A stretch of 64,000 nt of DNA, taken from assembly GCF_000381925.1 (NCBI RefSeq), contig NZ_KB907308.1, positions 1,240,001 through 1,304,000 of the forward strand, read 5' to 3'. Every line of letters begins with the position of its first letter. Position 1 is the first letter of the stretch. The DNA is from Nocardia sp. BMG111209. Lineage in GTDB: Bacteria > Actinomycetota > Actinomycetes > Mycobacteriales > Mycobacteriaceae. The notes under the pieces were generated by a model. That model was not told the DNA's origin. It made no database searches and saw only the letters and a list, made by a program, of their open reading frames with translations. Below are positions 60,155-64,000 of this stretch, in pieces. The translations under genes were made by a program, and so were the position numbers.

Positions 60155-61599
60155 TCGGCGCCGCGGCCGCGCGGCACACCGGGGACCCGGTTCCGGATCG
60201 GGTGGAACCGGGGGACCGCCGCCGGTTCCACCTGGTCGTCCTCATCGCCGGGGTCGGATTCGGGCTGACCGCGCCGTTCACCGCACTGCTGGTGGTGGGG
60301 CTCGGTGGCTCACCGGAATGGGCGGCCGCGGTGGTCTCGTCGATGGGACTGTCGCTGCTGCTGGTCGATTTCGTCGGCACGCGCTTCGTGCCGCGGGTGC
60401 CGTCCCGCACCGCGCTGACCGTGTCGCTGCTCGTCTTCGGCGCCGGCTGCCTGCTGTCGGCGGCGACGACCAGCTGGGAGATCGTCGGAATAGCGCGGGT
60501 ACTCCAGGGTTTCGGCTCGGCGTTGTTCCTCGGCGGCGGGGTGGCGCTGGCGATCCGGCTGGCCGGTGCGCAGACCCGGGGCCGCGCGATCGGGACGTTC
60601 AACGCGTTCTGGTTCCTGGGCATCGCCACCGGCCCGCTCGGCGGCGGCCTGATCGCCGCCACGGCGCCGGGACCGGACGGGCTACGGCGGCTGTTCGCGG
60701 TGTGCGGGGTGATCAATCTGGTCGGCGCGGTGGCCGCCTGGTATCTCACCCCGCGCTGGGTCTCCCCCGTCCCGCCCCGGCTCGGTCTGCCCGCCGGACT
60801 CGGCGTCCGGGGCCGGCGCATGTGGTCGGCCCTGGCGCTGACCGGTCTCGGCCAGGCCGTGCGGTCCGGGCTGGCGCTGACCCTGGTACCGCTGCTCGGC
60901 GCCCGGCTCGGAATGAACTGGATCACACTGGGTCTCGGCCTGTTCGCGCTGGCGCTCACCGATATCGGCACGATGCACGTCGGCGGCGGGCTCAGTGACC
61001 GGTTCGGCCGGCAGTGGCCGCTGGCGGCGAGCCTGGCGTGGGGGACGGTCGTGGTCGCCGTCCTCGCCGTATTCGTGCACAGCCCGGTGGGTTTCGTCGT
61101 CGGCGCACTGGCGGCCGGGGTCACCGTCGGCGCCACCTGGGTGGTCCCGGCCGCGATGACGATGGATCTCGCCGAGAGCTCGGAGGGTGCGCTCGCGGCC
61201 TACCGGATCGCCTGTGACATCGGGATGCTGGCCGGCGGCCTGTTCGCCGCCGCCGGTATCGCCGCCGGCGGGGTGCGCACCGCCCTCGTGGCTACCGCCG
61301 TACTGCTGTCCGGCGGCCTGCTGCTGACTCTCACCGTTCGCGAGACGCTGCCCCGCCCGCCGCGTCCGTTCCTGTTGAAGGAGAAGATCATGCCCCTACC
61401 CCCACCCGAGGAATTCGCCGTCCTGGCAACGAATTCCGATATTTCGCTCACCCCGGAGCGGCTCGCGCAGGCCTATGCCACCCATGCGCGGTACCGCCCG
61501 GAACTGGAACGGCTGCGCGGGATCGCACTGCCGTTCGTCGAAACCGTCAGCGAGCCCGCCACCGCGCTCGCCTGGATCGCGAAAGAGGGCCGATCGTGA
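60151..61599 (+). CDS. MFS transporter fused in frame to a small amidase partner
   Basis: A 482-residue frame. Residues about 20-405 are a twelve-helix major-facilitator transporter: VLIAGVGFGLTAPFTALLVV, RVLQGFGSALFLGGGVALAI, GGGLSDRFGRQWPLAASLAW. After the last helix (LLSGGLLLTLTVRETLPRPP) no stop occurs; the frame runs through an internal ribosome site and ATG (61390) into a 69-residue DUF4089/AtzG-like region. It is either a real fusion or a transporter that ends by reading through a nested gene. It probably exports or imports a substrate or product of the operon. Confidence 0.8.
   Translation: MIGAAAARHTGDPVPDRVEPGDRRRFHLVVLIAGVGFGLTAPFTALLVVGLGGSPEWAAAVVSSMGLSLLLVDFVGTRFVPRVPSRTALTVSLLVFGAGCLLSAATTSWEIVGIARVLQGFGSALFLGGGVALAIRLAGAQTRGRAIGTFNAFWFLGIATGPLGGGLIAATAPGPDGLRRLFAVCGVINLVGAVAAWYLTPRWVSPVPPRLGLPAGLGVRGRRMWSALALTGLGQAVRSGLALTLVPLLGARLGMNWITLGLGLFALALTDIGTMHVGGGLSDRFGRQWPLAASLAWGTVVVAVLAVFVHSPVGFVVGALAAGVTVGATWVVPAAMTMDLAESSEGALAAYRIACDIGMLAGGLFAAAGIAAGGVRTALVATAVLLSGGLLLTLTVRETLPRPPRPFLLKEKIMPLPPPEEFAVLATNSDISLTPERLAQAYATHARYRPELERLRGIALPFVETVSEPATALAWIAKEGRS
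61390..61599 (+). CDS. Nested small amidase partner (AtzG/DUF4089-like)
   Basis: An in-frame ATG at 61390 has AAGGAG six bases upstream, the best ribosome site in the neighbourhood, and would give a 69-residue protein: EEFAVLATNSDISLTPERLA, THARYRPELERLRGIALPFV, SEPATALAWIAKEGRS. Length and layout resemble AtzG/GatC-like proteins that form complexes with amidases. Its GTGA overlap couples it to amidase 2 (start 61596), which fits a partner role. The family call is by pattern only. Confidence 0.6.
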   Translation: MPLPPPEEFAVLATNSDISLTPERLAQAYATHARYRPELERLRGIALPFVETVSEPATALAWIAKEGRS

Positions 61600-63005
61600 G
61601 CGATCTCGCCGACCTGACCGCCACCGAACTGCTCGACGCGTACGCCGCGGGCACCGCGACACCCAGCGAGGCCGTGGACGCCTGCCTGGCCCGCATCGAG
61701 GCCACCGATTCGGCCGTGAACGCGGTGATCACCCTGCTGGCCGACCGATCCCGCGCGCAGGCCGCCGACTCCGACGCCCGCTGGCGGGCCGGTACCGCGC
61801 GTCCGCTGGAGGGAATTCCCTTCGGCCTCAAGGACATCGTGGCCACCGAGGGAATCCGCACCACCGGCGGCTCCGCGCTCTACCGGGACTGGGTGCCGCA
61901 GGCCGACGCGGTGCTCGCGTCCCGATTGTCCACCGCCGGAGGGGTGTTGGTGGCCAAACTCGCGACCTTCGAATTCGCTTGCGGCGGTGCGGTGAACAAG
62001 ACCTTCGGGCCGACCCGCAACCCCTGGGACCACCGCCGCACCACCGGTGGATCGTCGTCGGGTTCCGGCGCCGCGGTCGCGCTGGGCCAGGTGCCGCTGG
62101 CCATCGGCACCGACACCGGCGGCTCGATCCGCATCCCGAGCGCCTTCTGCGGCATCACCGGTATCAAGGCCACCTACGGCCGGGTGCCCCGGCACGGTGT
62201 CATGGGGTTGTCCTGGACCATGGATCACGCCGGGCCGATGACCCGCAGCGTGGCCGACGCGGCGCTCATGCTCGATGTGATCGCCGGGCCGGATCCGCTC
62301 GACCCGACCACGCTGCCCGCTCCGGAGTCCCCGTTCGCCGCCGCCGTGGGCGGCGATGTCGCCGGGCTGCGGGTCGCGCGCGACCGTGGCTTCCTCGAGG
62401 CCGACATGCATCCGGACATCGCCGCGAGTTACGAAGCGTCCCTGCGGGAACTGGCCGGGCTCGGCGTCGAGATCGTGGATGTCGAACTGCCGACCTTCGA
62501 CCTCGCGGCGGTGGCCGGCTGGTGGATCATCTACGCGGAGATGCTGTCACTGCACGAAGGGCATGTGACCGGTATCGAGGACCGCGACGAGATGGGCGCT
62601 TCGCTGCTCGGCGCGGCGCCGTTCGTCAGCGCCGCGGACTATCTGCGGGCACTGCGGCTGCGTCCGGTGTTCCAGCGGGAACTGGCGCAGGCCATGGCCG
62701 GCTGCGCGGCGCTGGTCACCCCCGGGATGACCGCGTTGCCGCCGTTCATCGCCCCGGAGATGACCTCGGATCTCGGCGATCGGGAGGTGCCGTGGCTGGA
62801 CGCGGCCTGCCGGGTTTCGGTGCCGTTCAACCTCACCGGAAGTCCCGCGCTGGTCGTGCCGTCCGGTGAGGTCGGCGGCCTGCCGACGAGCCTGCAATTC
62901 GTCGGCCATCCCCGGGACGAGGCCACGCTGTTCGCCCTCGGCGGCGCCTATCAGGCCGCCACCACCCACCATCTACGCCGTCCCGCCCTCTCCGGGGCGG
63001 TCTGA
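61596..63005 (+). CDS. Amidase 2 of the amide-utilisation operon
   Basis: A 469-residue amidase of the GatA/AtzE size. It has Lys in PFGLKDIVAT, cis-Ser in TGGSSSGSGAAVALGQ, and nucleophile Ser in GTDTGGSIRIPSAFCG; CGITGIKATYGRVPRHGVMG is the usual conserved follow-on. It begins with GTG inside the stop of the preceding frame (GTGA), directly after the AtzG-like segment. It is probably the catalytic subunit of a two-protein amidase. Confidence 0.92.
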   Translation: MSDLADLTATELLDAYAAGTATPSEAVDACLARIEATDSAVNAVITLLADRSRAQAADSDARWRAGTARPLEGIPFGLKDIVATEGIRTTGGSALYRDWVPQADAVLASRLSTAGGVLVAKLATFEFACGGAVNKTFGPTRNPWDHRRTTGGSSSGSGAAVALGQVPLAIGTDTGGSIRIPSAFCGITGIKATYGRVPRHGVMGLSWTMDHAGPMTRSVADAALMLDVIAGPDPLDPTTLPAPESPFAAAVGGDVAGLRVARDRGFLEADMHPDIAASYEASLRELAGLGVEIVDVELPTFDLAAVAGWWIIYAEMLSLHEGHVTGIEDRDEMGASLLGAAPFVSAADYLRALRLRPVFQRELAQAMAGCAALVTPGMTALPPFIAPEMTSDLGDREVPWLDAACRVSVPFNLTGSPALVVPSGEVGGLPTSLQFVGHPRDEATLFALGGAYQAATTHHLRRPALSGAV

Positions 63006-63016
63006 GGAGTACTTCG

Positions 63017-64000
63017 ATGTATCTCACCATCACCGAAGCCGCCGCCGCACTACGGGCGGGCGAGACCACGTCGGTGGCGCTCACCGAGACCGCCTTCGCC
63101 GCCGCCGACGCGCACGACGAGGCCCTCGGGGTCTACCTGCGGCGCTTCGACGAGACCGCGCTCGCCGCCGCGGCCAAGGCGGACGCCGAACTGGCGGCCG
63201 GCGTCGATCACGGCCCGCTGCACGGAATTCCCTTGGGTATCAAGGACATCATCACCACCGAGGAGGGCGAGACCACGGCCCAGAGCCTGGTGCTCGACCG
63301 GTCCTGGGGCGCGAACACCGACGCACCCGTAGTGGCCCGGCTGCGCGCCGCCGGCGCGGTGATCACCGGCAAGACCACCACCATGGAATACGCCATCGGC
63401 ACACCCGATCCGGACAAGCCGTTCCCGATTCCGCGCAATCCCTGGAACACTCGGCACTATCCGGGCGGCTCCAGTTCGGGCACCGGCAACGGGGTGGCCG
63501 CGGGCCTGTTCCTCGGCGGACTGGGCACCGATACCGGCGGCAGCATCCGTTATCCGGCAACCAGTTGCGGGATAACGGGTTTGAAGCAGACCTTCGGCCG
63601 CGTGCCCAAGGCCGGTTGTGTCCCACTGGGTTACAGCTACGACCACATCGGCCCGATGGCGCGCAGCGCCGAGGACTGCGCGGTCATGCTCGCGGTGCTC
63701 GCCGGGCACGACGGCCGGGACGCGACCTCGGTCGACCGGCCGGTCGACGATTACACCGGCGGCCTGACCGGATCGCTGGCCGGTGTGCGGATCGGATTCG
63801 ATCCGCTGCTGGACGATTCGCCGATGACCGTGCCGGAACTCGAACCGGCCCTGCGCGCGGCGATCGCCGAACTGGTCGCGGCCGGGGCCGAGGTGGTCGA
63901 CGTGCGGCTGCCGCTGTACGACGAACTCACCACCACCACGATGGTCGGGATGACCGCCGAGGCGTATGCCTACCATCGACCCGATCTGCGCAGCCGCTGG
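63017..64000 (+). CDS. Amidase 3 (partial, runs off the window)
   Basis: The first 328 residues of a further amidase. Lys in PLGIKDIITT, cis-Ser in YPGGSSSGTGNGVAAG, and nucleophile Ser in GTDTGGSIRYPATSCG are all present. SKPxx-type equivalents and the C-terminus lie beyond 64000. GAGGAG precedes the ATG by eight bases, and it follows amidase 2 by 11 bp. It differs clearly from amidases 1 and 2 (acidic N-terminus, EEGETTAQS after the Lys), so the three are not recent copies. Confidence 0.92.
   Translation, partial: MYLTITEAAAALRAGETTSVALTETAFAAADAHDEALGVYLRRFDETALAAAAKADAELAAGVDHGPLHGIPLGIKDIITTEEGETTAQSLVLDRSWGANTDAPVVARLRAAGAVITGKTTTMEYAIGTPDPDKPFPIPRNPWNTRHYPGGSSSGTGNGVAAGLFLGGLGTDTGGSIRYPATSCGITGLKQTFGRVPKAGCVPLGYSYDHIGPMARSAEDCAVMLAVLAGHDGRDATSVDRPVDDYTGGLTGSLAGVRIGFDPLLDDSPMTVPELEPALRAAIAELVAAGAEVVDVRLPLYDELTTTTMVGMTAEAYAYHRPDLRSRW

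Overview
The window reads as chromosome of a high-GC, mycolic-acid-containing actinomycete. The GC content, the abundance of overlapping ATGA/GTGA gene junctions, and a secreted mycolyltransferase/antigen-85-like esterase (28210-29286) together point to the order Mycobacteriales; Nocardia is the most likely genus. That genus call is inference. No rRNA or tRNA gene was seen.

Left edge (1-7000). This is an accessory, partly decayed zone. It holds a two-repeat type I-E CRISPR remnant, a zinc-ribbon/GIY-YIG-like gene, fragments of two recombinase genes and a 42-bp perfect palindrome. A probable conflict (defence/suicide) cassette follows: a 1130-residue PknK-type protein whose kinase domain has lost key catalytic residues but whose STAND NTPase is intact, then an EACC1-type adaptor, then a caspase-like protease with Sel1/TPR repeats.

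7000-16500. An orphan gene pair lies beside unusual tandem 40-bp repeats, and an XRE regulator follows. A six-gene DNA-alkylation-repair operon comes next (two O6-alkylguanine methyltransferases, a sigma factor, a 2OG-Fe(II) oxygenase, an Ada-type zinc domain and an unknown protein), and then a PadR-controlled set of NmrA-like reductases and SnoaL-like proteins with one frameshifted copy.

16500-32000. Ordinary metabolic genes with clear regulatory sites. A TetR regulator and a five-gene catabolic operon (metallo-hydrolase, tautomerase, FAH-family hydrolase, RidA, alpha/beta hydrolase) carry nearly identical promoter-operators. A membrane molybdopterin oxidoreductase, a peroxiredoxin, a thioesterase and several scars (alcohol dehydrogenase start, internally deleted hydrolase) follow.

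32000-44000. A second conflict-type zone. A STAND-TPR protein of 1168 residues sits between a tetR gene and a duplicated copy of that gene's 3' end. A two-gene module follows: an 1798-residue P-loop ATPase overlapping a 387-residue protein that ends in a HEPN-type RNxxxH motif.

44000-64000. A nickel transporter and its Nur regulator with a Nur box come first, then a TetR/flavin-monooxygenase pair around a 30-bp palindrome. An amidase, a thioesterase and an aldehyde dehydrogenase follow. The last 12 kb is one long operon running off the window: GntR regulator, oligopeptide-type ABC importer, binding lipoprotein, three amidases and an MFS transporter fused in frame to a small amidase partner. 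It looks like import and hydrolysis of an amide compound.
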